Assembly: GCA_902617465.1 (NCBI GenBank)
Contig: CACMWO010000007.1
Coordinates: 1 to 32,127, forward strand
DNA from: an uncultured Alphaproteobacteria bacterium
GTDB lineage: Bacteria; Pseudomonadota; Alphaproteobacteria; HIMB59
DNA length: 32,127 bases
Direction: 5' to 3'
The position numbers and the translations under genes are program-made. Shown here piece by piece: positions 1 through 8,831 of the stretch. How positions within the stretch are numbered: the stretch's first letter is position 1; each line of letters starts with the position of its first letter. Under the pieces are notes generated by a model that did not search any database, had not been told where the DNA came from, and saw nothing but the letters and a program-made list of their open reading frames with translations.

Positions 1-1
1 A

Positions 2-598
2 GGTAAAATCATACTTACTACAACTAATGCTCGAGCGAGTAGCATTAATCAAAAATATTTAAGCCAGCTAAATCAGGAGGAGTTTTCTTACAGGGGACAA
101 GCTACTGGCCAATTTTATAAAGAATTATTTCCCACCGATGAAATTTTAAAATTAAAAAAAGGAGCCCAAGTAATTATGATTAAAAATGATCCTGAAAAAA
201 GGTGGGTTAATGGATCCATTGGTATAATTCATGATATCGCTCAAAAAAAAATAAAAGTAAAAATCAATAATAAAATATATGAGGTTAAAAAAGAAAAATG
301 GGATCGTATTCAATATACCTATGATGATGATCAACAAGAAGTTCAAGAGGAAATAACAGGATCTTTCAAACAGTATCCAATGAGATTAGCTTGGGCAATT
401 ACAATTCATAAAAGCCAGGGACAAACATTTGAAAAAGTTATTATAGATATGAGTCAAGGTTCTTTTGCTCCAGGACAACTTTATGTTGCACTAAGTAGAT
501 GTATAAGTTTGGAAGGTATAGAACTGCTAAGACCTATTAAAAAATCAGATATCATTGTTAACAATCAATTGATAGGTTTCCAAGACAGATTAATTTAA
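2..598 (+). CDS. PIF1/RecD-like ATP-dependent helicase, C-terminal part (5' truncated by window edge)
   Basis: Frame is open from base 2 upstream of the listed ATG at 176; translation has LTTTNARASSINQKYL, LKKGAQVIMIKND, NGSIGII, AWAITIHKSQGQTF, YVALSRC, typical SF1B helicase C-terminal motifs. Confidence 0.85.
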   Translation, partial: GKIILTTTNARASSINQKYLSQLNQEEFSYRGQATGQFYKELFPTDEILKLKKGAQVIMIKNDPEKRWVNGSIGIIHDIAQKKIKVKINNKIYEVKKEKWDRIQYTYDDDQQEVQEEITGSFKQYPMRLAWAITIHKSQGQTFEKVIIDMSQGSFAPGQLYVALSRCISLEGIELLRPIKKSDIIVNNQLIGFQDRLI

Positions 599-599
599 G

Positions 600-773
600 A
601 TGGGTAAAAAAATATTATATAGTATTGCAGTCTTTGGCATTTTAGGTTTAGGCCTATATATTACATCGACATTTGAATACCACGAATACTATGAGGAATG
701 TGAAAAACAAAGCAACACTCAAGGAGGTATAGAGTCCTGTGTTGATTTTATGATAGAGGAAGCAAAAAAATGA
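600..773 (+). CDS. Small (57 aa) membrane-anchored protein with two Cys, unlisted
   Basis: Manual translation MGKKILYSIAVFGILGLGLYITSTFEYHEYYEECEKQSNTQGGIESCVDFMIEEAKK*; starts 1 nt after helicase stop and its stop overlaps the AlaX ATG (ATGA). Confidence 0.65.
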   Translation: MGKKILYSIAVFGILGLGLYITSTFEYHEYYEECEKQSNTQGGIESCVDFMIEEAKK

Positions 774-1453
774 TTTATCTTAAAGATAGTTATACAAAGA
801 GTTTTGAAGAAAAAATTTTATTAGTCGAGGGTGACAAAATCATTACTCAAGATAGTTCTTTTTATGCTCAAAGTGGTGGGCAACCTGGAGACAAGGGAGT
901 ACTAGAAATTAATGATAAAAAATTCAATGTTATCAATACAGTTAAACATGAGTTAGGTATTGCCCATGTTGTTGACTCAGAAAATATAAATCTATCTGGG
1001 CAAATAAAAGGCCATATTGATTGGGATCATAGATATCGCCTAATGAAAATGCACACCTCGATGCACTTAATGTGTGCAGCGTTACCTTATTATGTTACAG
1101 GAGGATCAATTGGTTTAGAAAAAAGTAGGATTGATTTTGATTTAGGCGAAGAAACATTTGAATTTGAAACTTTAAATAAAATCATTAATGAATTTATTCA
1201 ACAATCTCATTCTATTTCTTATCAGTGGATAACAAATGAAGAGCTAGATCAAAAACCTGAACTAGTGCGAACCTTGTCAGTTAAACCGCCAAGAACAAAT
1301 GATAAAATTCGACTTGTTAAAATAGGAGATATTGATTTACAACCGTGTGGGGGAACTCACGTCGCTAATACAAATGAAATTGGCGAATTTAAATTTATTA
1401 AGTATGAGAGTAAAGGAAAAATGAATAAACGTGTTCAGTTTACTCTCATATAA
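770..1453 (+). CDS. alaX: AlaX-type alanyl-tRNA trans-editing protein
   Basis: HTSMH (HxxxH) and CGGTH zinc/editing motifs; N-terminal AQSGGQPGDKG as in AlaRS editing domain. Confidence 0.9.
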   Translation: MIYLKDSYTKSFEEKILLVEGDKIITQDSSFYAQSGGQPGDKGVLEINDKKFNVINTVKHELGIAHVVDSENINLSGQIKGHIDWDHRYRLMKMHTSMHLMCAALPYYVTGGSIGLEKSRIDFDLGEETFEFETLNKIINEFIQQSHSISYQWITNEELDQKPELVRTLSVKPPRTNDKIRLVKIGDIDLQPCGGTHVANTNEIGEFKFIKYESKGKMNKRVQFTLI

Positions 1454-2352
1454 TGCACAAAGCATCCTTGAAAGATTTTTTACTTTTATTTTTATTAGCT
1501 GGTATATGGGGAAGTGCGTTCTTTAACATCAAAATTGCTTCTGAAAGTTATACACCAATGGCACTTGCCTTTGGTAGAATTTTTTTTGCTGCAATAGTAA
1601 TGCTTATTTACTGTTGGATAAGGAAAATTTCAATTGAAGCATTTGGAGAAAATTGGTTATGGTACGCAACTATAGGATTTGTGAATTTAGTTCTCCCCTT
1701 TTTTTTTATTTCATTTGGTATATTAAAAGTTCAAAGTAATCTAGCAGCAATCTTGATGTCCACGGCACCTATTGCAGCAACAATCTTAGGACATTTATTT
1801 ATTCAAAATGAAAAAATTAATCTTTTAAAATTTGTTGGAATATTAATAGGTTTTCTTGGTATTGTTTATTTATTTTCAGATAATATTCTAATCAATCAGT
1901 CAAATATCTTTTATGCATTTATGGTAATCTTGGGTCCAGTTTGTTACACCATAGGTGGACTATTTTCACTCAAGCTAAAACATATTAAAAATGAAGTACT
2001 TACATCAAGTATTTTAATTTGGGCAGTTATTCTTTTATTACCAATAATGTTCATTTTTGAAAATCCAACAGAATTGAGACCGTCTCTTAATGCTACAATT
2101 TCTCTTCTGTATCTTGGTATCGTTGCGACCGCGATAGCTTGGTTAATGAGATTTTATATTCTTAAAAATAATGGCTTAGTTTTTCAATCACAAGTTGCCT
2201 ACATCATTCCAATTTTTGGTTTGATATTTGGATATCTTTTTTTAAATGAAAAAATAACTTATAAAATTATTGTTGCCCTTATTGCTGTTTTAATTAGCAC
2301 ATACTTGATTGAAAAAAGTAAAAAAAATAAGATTACTGATAAACTATCTTGA
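1453..2352 (+). CDS. EamA/DMT-family transporter
   Basis: About 300 aa, ~10 hydrophobic segments, two EamA-like halves (LAGIWGSAFFNIKIA; GIVATAIAWLMRFYILK...YIIPIFGLIFGYLFLNE); start overlaps alaX stop. Confidence 0.85.
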   Translation: MHKASLKDFLLLFLLAGIWGSAFFNIKIASESYTPMALAFGRIFFAAIVMLIYCWIRKISIEAFGENWLWYATIGFVNLVLPFFFISFGILKVQSNLAAILMSTAPIAATILGHLFIQNEKINLLKFVGILIGFLGIVYLFSDNILINQSNIFYAFMVILGPVCYTIGGLFSLKLKHIKNEVLTSSILIWAVILLLPIMFIFENPTELRPSLNATISLLYLGIVATAIAWLMRFYILKNNGLVFQSQVAYIIPIFGLIFGYLFLNEKITYKIIVALIAVLISTYLIEKSKKNKITDKLS

Positions 2353-2389
2353 TGTTATTTGCTTATAATATACTGTACGCAATCTAATT

Positions 2390-3319
2390 ATGTCAGCAGA
2401 TATCTTAATTAAAATTGATAATCTAAAAAAAACTTTTCAAGGTGGTTTAGAAGCTCTTAAAGGAGTTAATTTAGAAATTCAAAGAGGTGAAATTCTTGCC
2501 CTTCTTGGTCCAAATGGTGCTGGAAAAACAACACTTATTAATGCCATATGTGGGATAGTTCTACCTACATCAGGAACCATTTCAGTTGATGGATATGATG
2601 TTGTTAAAGATTTCCGAAAAACTCGATCGATGATTGGTCTTGTGCCTCAAGAACTCCATTTAGAAGCCTTTGAAAAAGTTTTTCAAAATGTTTCTTACAC
2701 TAGAGGCCTATATGGTAAGAAAAAAGATCCCGCATACATAGAAAAAATTCTTAAAGATCTCAGCCTTTGGGATAAAAAAGATAGTAAGCTTCGTGAGCTT
2801 TCTGGAGGTATGAAAAAAAGGGCATTAATTGCAAAGGCATTGAGTCATGAACCAAAAATACTTTTTCTAGACGAGCCTACTGCAGGTGTCGATATTAATT
2901 TGCGAAGAGATATGTGGAGAGCAGTGAAAGAACTCAAAGAAAATGGTGTGACAATCATCCTTACAACTCATTATATTGAAGAAGCTGAGGCTATTTCTGA
3001 TCGAGTATCTGTAATCAATAATGGCGAAATTATAATTACTGATAATAAGAATGATTTAATGCGAAAAATGGGTCAAAAGAATTTAACTATAGAATTTCAA
3101 GAGCCTTTCAGTCAAATCCCATCTACTCTAGAGTCGTATAACTTAAAAATGAATAGTAATAATTCTTTAACATATTCATATGACTCTCACGGATCTTCAA
3201 CTGGTATTACAGCACTTCTTCAAGACATAAAGTCGGCTGGTCTTAAATTAAAAGATTTAAATTCCTCTCAGACATCGCTGGAAACTATATTCGAAAAACT
3301 TTTGGAGGAGAGTGTATGA
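2390..3319 (+). CDS. ABC transporter ATP-binding protein, ABC-2/YadG-like
   Basis: Walker A GPNGAGKTT, signature LSGGMKKR, Walker B ILFLDEPTAGVD, H-loop TTHYIEEAE. Confidence 0.92.
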   Translation: MSADILIKIDNLKKTFQGGLEALKGVNLEIQRGEILALLGPNGAGKTTLINAICGIVLPTSGTISVDGYDVVKDFRKTRSMIGLVPQELHLEAFEKVFQNVSYTRGLYGKKKDPAYIEKILKDLSLWDKKDSKLRELSGGMKKRALIAKALSHEPKILFLDEPTAGVDINLRRDMWRAVKELKENGVTIILTTHYIEEAEAISDRVSVINNGEIIITDNKNDLMRKMGQKNLTIEFQEPFSQIPSTLESYNLKMNSNNSLTYSYDSHGSSTGITALLQDIKSAGLKLKDLNSSQTSLETIFEKLLEESV

Positions 3320-4077
3320 ACTGGACAGGCATAATGGCGATTTACATGCATGAAATGGATCGAATGAGAAGAACAACTGTTCAAAGTATATTTTCTCCTG
3401 TGATATCATCCTCTCTTTATTTTGTTGTCTTCGGTGCTGCAATAGGAAGTCGCATCCCTGTGATTGAAGATATCTCTTATGGTTCTTTCATAGTACCTGG
3501 TATGATAATGTTAGCTTTACTTACACAAAGTGTCTCAAACGCTTCCTCAGGTATTTTTTTTCCAAAGTTTCTTGGAACTATAAATGAAATATATGCTGCC
3601 CCACTATCAACAACAGAGATAGTTATTGGTTTTGTTGGTGCGGCCACTACAAAATCAATAATTTTAGGAAGCTTAATATTAGCAACAGGGTTATTTTTTG
3701 TTGAAATTTATATTATGCATCCTTTTACAATGATTTTAATGCTCGTTTTAACATCTTTAACTTTTAGCTTACTTGGTTTTCTTATAGGGATGTTGTCATC
3801 AAATTGGGAGGAGCTATCAATATTTCCAACACTAATTTTATCTCCACTCGTATTTCTTGGTGGATCGCTATATTCAATAAACTGGTTACCAGAGTTTTGG
3901 CAAAACGTTTCTTTGGTAAATCCAGTTCTTTACTTAGTTAGTGGTTTTCGATGGAGTTTTTATGAAATGGCTGATGTGAGTATTACAACAAGTTTGATTA
4001 TGATATTTACATTTTTAATTTTAAATATTTCTGCAATTATTTATATTTTTTCAAAAGGCTTCAAAATTAAAGATTAG
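3316..4077 (+). CDS. ABC-2 type permease, YadH-like
   Basis: Six hydrophobic segments, ABC-2 motif NWLPEFWQNVSLVNPVLYLVSGFRWSFY; 4-nt overlap with ATPase gene. Confidence 0.88.
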   Translation: MNWTGIMAIYMHEMDRMRRTTVQSIFSPVISSSLYFVVFGAAIGSRIPVIEDISYGSFIVPGMIMLALLTQSVSNASSGIFFPKFLGTINEIYAAPLSTTEIVIGFVGAATTKSIILGSLILATGLFFVEIYIMHPFTMILMLVLTSLTFSLLGFLIGMLSSNWEELSIFPTLILSPLVFLGGSLYSINWLPEFWQNVSLVNPVLYLVSGFRWSFYEMADVSITTSLIMIFTFLILNISAIIYIFSKGFKIKD

Positions 4078-4083
4078 AAACAG

Positions 4084-5517
4084 ATGTCAAATAGGATCGT
4101 CTGGTTTAAAAAGAATTTAAGATACAAGGATAATGAAATTCTTATTGATGAAAATAAAAGATCTATATTAATTTACATAATTGAACCTGATCTGTGGAAG
4201 CAAAAAGATATGTCTTTAAGGCAGTGGCAATTTACATTAGAGAGTGTAAATGAGCTTAAACGACAATTACTCAGAAATAATTTACATTTAAATATCTTTT
4301 TTGGTGATGCATTAGAAATATTCAAGTTTTTAAAAGATAAATATAGCTTTTCAAGTGTAATTAGCGAACAAGAAACAGGTATTCAATGGACTTACCAAAG
4401 AGATAAAAAATTAAAAAAATTTTTTTTTCAAAATAAAATTGATTGGATTGAGTGCTCTTACCCAGGTGTTATAAGAGGACAACATGATAGAAACCTATGG
4501 GCTAAAAATTTTAGAAACGAAATTATTACAAAGTCTAATTTGCCCATCATAAAACAATCAGTTAATTTAGAATTATCAAACCATGAATTACCAAAATTTT
4601 TTTATGATTCAACACCATGTCCATATAGGCAAAAGGGCGGATCTGTCGAAGCAGAAAAATTGCTTCATTCTTTTTTAAATAAAAGAGGTGAAAATTATCA
4701 ATTTGAGATGTCTAGCCCAATAACTGCTGAAAAAAGCTGCTCAAGATTATCAACTCATTTGACATACGGTACAATATCACACCGCACAATTTTTCAAGAA
4801 GCCGCAAAAAAAAGAGATCTAATAAAGCATACCAATAAAAATTTTGCTAAATCTATAAATTCATTTTTATCTAGGTTACATTGGAGATCGCATTTTATTC
4901 AAAAATTAGAGGATCAGCCATCAATTGAACATGCAAGCTTTATTCCTGTGTATGATCAAATACGTGATAAAGATGAAGAGAAATTAGAGGCTTGGATTGA
5001 AGGTAAGACCGGAGTTCATTTTATCGATGCATGTATGATTTATTTAAGAAATCATGGATGGATTAATTTTAGAATGAGAGCAATGTTAGCTTCATTTGCT
5101 TCTTATAATTTATGGCTTGATTGGAGATACTTTGCTCCACGCTTGGCAGCATTGTTTACAGACTTTGAACCTGGAATTCATTACAGTCAAATACAAATGC
5201 AATCAGGTACTACCGGTATTAATACTATTAGAATGTATAATCCTTATAAGCAAGCTATGGATCAAGATCCTCTCGGTAAATTTATTAAGTCACAAATTCC
5301 TGAAGTAAAAAATTTCCCACCTGCTTTTTTTCATAATCCCCCAAAAAAAAGTTTGAACGTAAATTTGTTCGATAATGAGTTTCAAAAAGAAATAATAAAT
5401 GTTAAAGAAACTGCTCAGTATGCTAGAAAAAAAATTTTTGATATTCGCAAATCACAAGAACATAAAATACTTGCAAAAAATGTTTATTTAAAACATGGTA
5501 GTAGAGGAAGAAATTGA
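4084..5517 (+). CDS. Cryptochrome/photolyase family protein, FAD-binding
   Basis: N-terminal VWFKKNLRYKDNE; C-terminal LHWRSHFIQKLE, GWINFRMRAMLASFASYNLWLDWR, QMQSGTTGINTIRMYNP. Confidence 0.88.
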   Translation: MSNRIVWFKKNLRYKDNEILIDENKRSILIYIIEPDLWKQKDMSLRQWQFTLESVNELKRQLLRNNLHLNIFFGDALEIFKFLKDKYSFSSVISEQETGIQWTYQRDKKLKKFFFQNKIDWIECSYPGVIRGQHDRNLWAKNFRNEIITKSNLPIIKQSVNLELSNHELPKFFYDSTPCPYRQKGGSVEAEKLLHSFLNKRGENYQFEMSSPITAEKSCSRLSTHLTYGTISHRTIFQEAAKKRDLIKHTNKNFAKSINSFLSRLHWRSHFIQKLEDQPSIEHASFIPVYDQIRDKDEEKLEAWIEGKTGVHFIDACMIYLRNHGWINFRMRAMLASFASYNLWLDWRYFAPRLAALFTDFEPGIHYSQIQMQSGTTGINTIRMYNPYKQAMDQDPLGKFIKSQIPEVKNFPPAFFHNPPKKSLNVNLFDNEFQKEIINVKETAQYARKKIFDIRKSQEHKILAKNVYLKHGSRGRN

Positions 5518-5525
5518 ACTAATCT

Positions 5526-7184
5526 ATGTTTGAAAAACCTGATTATATCGTAATTGGTTCTGGTTCAGCAGGATCTACAATTGCTTACAGACTTGGGGAA
5601 AACCCTCAATTAAAAATTCTAGTATTAGAATTTGGCGGCAATGACAATAGTCCTTTTATACAAATGCCTGCAGCACTCTCATACCCAATGAATATGAATA
5701 AATTCGATTGGGGCTATAAAGCAGAACCCGAGCCTACTTTAAATGGTAGGTCTCTCGTTTGCCCTAGAGGTAAAGTTATAGGAGGGTCTTCGTCAATTAA
5801 CGGAATGATTTATGTTAGGGGTAATGCTGGTGATTATAATCAATGGGCAGAAAGTGGTGCAAAAGGTTGGGATTATCCCGATGTCCTTCCATATTTCCAA
5901 AGAATGGAAGCAAGCCATGGAGGCAATTCAGAGTTTAGAGGAAAATCAGGCCCTCTAAACATAACTCATGGCAAAAGAGATAACCCATTACACAATGCTT
6001 TTGTAAAAGCTACCGAGCAGGCGGGATACACCTACACTGATGACTACAATGGCTTTCGACAGGAGGGTTTTGGACCAGCTGATATGACTGTTTGGAAAGG
6101 CTCACGTTTTTCAACCGCAAAAGCTTACTTAAAACCAGCATTAGCAAAAAAAAATGTACAACTTATAACAAAGGTCCTAGTCGATAAAATAATTTTTCAT
6201 GAAGACAAAGCTAAGGGAGTTGAAGTATTTCATCAGGGCCAAAAAAAAACCTTTAGTGCAAATATTGGTGTAATTTTATCAGCTGGCGCTATCAATAGTC
6301 CGACAATTCTTCAGAGATCGGGCATTGGAGAGGGCAATGATTTAAATAGTTTGGGGATCAAAGTTATTAAAAACTTACCAGGCGTTGGTAAAAACTTACA
6401 AGATCATTTAGAAGTTTATTTTCAAGTCAAATGTTTACAACCAGTAACACTTAATAAATATTTAAATCCTTTTTCTAAATTACTTATCGGCATGCAATGG
6501 ATGTTTCTTAAAAGCGGGCCAGGTGCAACAAACCAATTTGAAACTCTTGGTTTCATTCGCTCTGATAAAAACATACAATATCCTGATATACAATTTCATT
6601 TTCTTCCAGTCGCCATTAGATATGACGGAAAGGCGCCTAGCGAAGGTCACGGTTTTCAATTGCATGTAGGGCCAATGCGTTCAAAATCTAGAGGTTTTGT
6701 AAAATTAAAATCTAGTGACCCATTTGATTCACCAACTATAAAATTTAATTACATGTCTCATGAAGATGATTTTCCAAACTTTAGAAAATCACTTAGACTT
6801 AGTAGAGAGATACTAAGTCAAGAGGCCCTAGTTCCCTTTAAAGGAGATGAAATTCAACCTGGTGACGACGTTGTTTCGGATGAAGGACTCGACGAATTTA
6901 TAAAAAATAATTGTGAAAGTGCTTATCATCCATGTGGTACCTGCAAGATTGGAAAAGAAGATGACCCATCTTCTGTCGTTCTAAATGATTGCAAAGTAAA
7001 GGGTTTTTCAAATTTATTTCTTGCAGACTCATCAATTTTTCCTCAGATATGTAATGGCAATCTTAATGCTCCATCTATAATGACGGGTGAGAAAGCCTCA
7101 GATCATATCTTGGGAAAACCTCTTTTAGCACCATCAAATCTACAACCTTATACCCATCCAAATTGGCAAAATTCACAAAGATAA
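5526..7184 (+). CDS. GMC oxidoreductase, choline dehydrogenase (BetA)-like
   Basis: IVIGSGSAGSTIAYRL FAD motif, CPRGKVIGGSSSINGMIYVRG, AYHPCGTCKIG, GNLNAPSIMTGEKASDHI. Confidence 0.88.
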   Translation: MFEKPDYIVIGSGSAGSTIAYRLGENPQLKILVLEFGGNDNSPFIQMPAALSYPMNMNKFDWGYKAEPEPTLNGRSLVCPRGKVIGGSSSINGMIYVRGNAGDYNQWAESGAKGWDYPDVLPYFQRMEASHGGNSEFRGKSGPLNITHGKRDNPLHNAFVKATEQAGYTYTDDYNGFRQEGFGPADMTVWKGSRFSTAKAYLKPALAKKNVQLITKVLVDKIIFHEDKAKGVEVFHQGQKKTFSANIGVILSAGAINSPTILQRSGIGEGNDLNSLGIKVIKNLPGVGKNLQDHLEVYFQVKCLQPVTLNKYLNPFSKLLIGMQWMFLKSGPGATNQFETLGFIRSDKNIQYPDIQFHFLPVAIRYDGKAPSEGHGFQLHVGPMRSKSRGFVKLKSSDPFDSPTIKFNYMSHEDDFPNFRKSLRLSREILSQEALVPFKGDEIQPGDDVVSDEGLDEFIKNNCESAYHPCGTCKIGKEDDPSSVVLNDCKVKGFSNLFLADSSIFPQICNGNLNAPSIMTGEKASDHILGKPLLAPSNLQPYTHPNWQNSQR

Positions 7185-7189
7185 AATTA

Positions 7190-7723
7190 ATGATCAGGTT
7201 AGTGCTTTTGTTTCTGGTACTCCCATTAACTGCATATTCTGATAAACATATTCCATATTATAAATCTCTTGCTCATGATGAGTCTTGGCTACGTCACTAT
7301 CCAGAAAATCAAGATTTGAATAAACAAACTGAGAAGTTTCTCCTTACAGAGGAAAATATGCCTGTAAAGGTTATTGAAGAGTTTAGAAATAGTTGGAGTT
7401 CTTATACAGACTGGTACCGCATTGAATTATTTAATGGAATACAAGGTTGGATTGCTCACAATCAGTTATCTAAAAAAAGAACCTTGCTAATACTTGAGGA
7501 TATTGAGTTGTATGCATTGAAATCTTATGACCGTGAATCTTGGATGACTATTCAAAAAGGAGTAATACTTGCACCAAAAATTGTAAACTTATTAGAGGTA
7601 AAAGAAACAATGGTGAAAGTAAGTATACCTAAGGACAATAAATCCTCTATTAAAGGATGGATACCCATAGATGACAGATTATGGGGAGTCTCTGATAAAG
7701 AAACGCAAATTTTAAATGATTAA
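7190..7723 (+). CDS. Exported SH3-like domain protein
   Basis: Start moved to internal ATG giving signal peptide MIRLVLLFLVLPLTAYS; SH3-like segments WYRIELFNGIQGWIAHNQL and VKVSIPKDNKSSIKGWIPID. Confidence 0.7.
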   Translation: MIRLVLLFLVLPLTAYSDKHIPYYKSLAHDESWLRHYPENQDLNKQTEKFLLTEENMPVKVIEEFRNSWSSYTDWYRIELFNGIQGWIAHNQLSKKRTLLILEDIELYALKSYDRESWMTIQKGVILAPKIVNLLEVKETMVKVSIPKDNKSSIKGWIPIDDRLWGVSDKETQILND

Positions 7724-8270
7724 ATACTTACTATTTACATTACTCGTGGTACAAGACTTGATGGCCTATAGTGAATCGCCTTATAAAGTAGTTCATCAGA
7801 CTGATAAGTATGAAATTAGATTTTATGAGGAGCGTCTGGTAGTTCAAACCCAATACACTAATCAAAATAATGGATTTCGAAAACTTTTTAATTATATTTC
7901 TGGCAATAATAAACAAAGTGAAAAAATTTCAATGACCACACCAGTGAATGTTACTCAAATTGAAAACGAGTACGTTATGCAATTTTATTTACCAAGTAAA
8001 TACAAACTAAATGAAATACCTTTACCATCAGATAACTCAGTAAAAATTTCTTCAATTGAGCCAGGTTATTTTGCAGTAATTAGATATTCTGGTTTTGCTT
8101 CAGATAAAAATTTTTATAAACACCGAGATGTTTTAAAAAGTGAGTTAAATACTGATAATATTGAAGTAATTGGACCCGCTATTAAAGCTACTTATGATGG
8201 TCCGTTCACATTGCCTAATCTTAGAAGGAATGAAGCAATTTATAAAGTTGATTGGAAGAATCCTCTTTAA
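7716..8270 (+). CDS. SOUL-family heme-binding protein with signal peptide
   Basis: YKVVHQTDKYEIRFYEERLVVQT, KISMTTPVNV, YVMQFYLPSKY, SOUL/HEBP hallmarks. Confidence 0.85.
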   Translation: MIKYLLFTLLVVQDLMAYSESPYKVVHQTDKYEIRFYEERLVVQTQYTNQNNGFRKLFNYISGNNKQSEKISMTTPVNVTQIENEYVMQFYLPSKYKLNEIPLPSDNSVKISSIEPGYFAVIRYSGFASDKNFYKHRDVLKSELNTDNIEVIGPAIKATYDGPFTLPNLRRNEAIYKVDWKNPL

Positions 8271-8480
8271 GTCACAAACACTTGCTTATTGATTTAAGAT
8301 TTAGTCTTGCTCTTTTAATTATTTTAATCATATTTATTGATGTTTTTTTACCAATATGACTGATTTTATTGGACAATCTGGGATATTCACAAGTTGCATA
8401 GTTTCATTAACTTCTTAGCATTATTTTTTTTTTGATTCAGTATTTATAAGTTTCTCAACTCAAAAATAAGAGAGGTATTT

Positions 8481-8822
8481 ATGAAACTAATAACAGCAAT
8501 TATCAAGCCCGATAAAGTTGAAGCTTTGAGACAAGCACTCACAGGTGTGGACATCCAAGGTTTAACTATCGTCGAGGCTAAAGGATATGGGCGCCAGAAG
8601 GGTCATACCGAACTGTACCGAGGCGCAGAATATGAGGTACATTTTCTTCCTAAATCTCGAGCAGAGGTTTTAGTAGATTCTGCAGACGTCGAAAAAGTCA
8701 TTACAACAATTTCTGAAGCAGTAAAATCAGGAAAAATTGGAGATGGCAAAATTTTTGTAACTGAAGTGCAAGAGGTTGTCCGAATACGTACAGGAGAACG
8801 AGGCGCTGAGGCAATTAAATAA
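8481..8822 (+). CDS. glnK: Nitrogen regulatory protein P-II
   Basis: MKLITAIIKPDKVEALRQAL; T-loop KGHTELYRGAEYEVHFLPK; GKIGDGKIFV; RIRTGERG; adjacent to amtB. Confidence 0.96.
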   Translation: MKLITAIIKPDKVEALRQALTGVDIQGLTIVEAKGYGRQKGHTELYRGAEYEVHFLPKSRAEVLVDSADVEKVITTISEAVKSGKIGDGKIFVTEVQEVVRIRTGERGAEAIK

Positions 8823-8831
8823 GGAGATCCA

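Noticed and set aside
5096-5308. 70-aa plus ORF inside the photolyase-family gene
   Set aside because: Alternate-frame shadow of a clearly conserved coding region.
8378-8400. Sigma54-like promoter upstream of glnK-amtB (TGGG...TTGCA)
   Set aside because: GG-to-GC spacing is about 3 nt too long for a -24/-12 promoter.
8357-8419. 20-codon ORF MTDFIGQSGIFTSCIVSLTS upstream of glnK as a leader peptide
   Set aside because: No Shine-Dalgarno, attenuator or regulatory codon run to support it.
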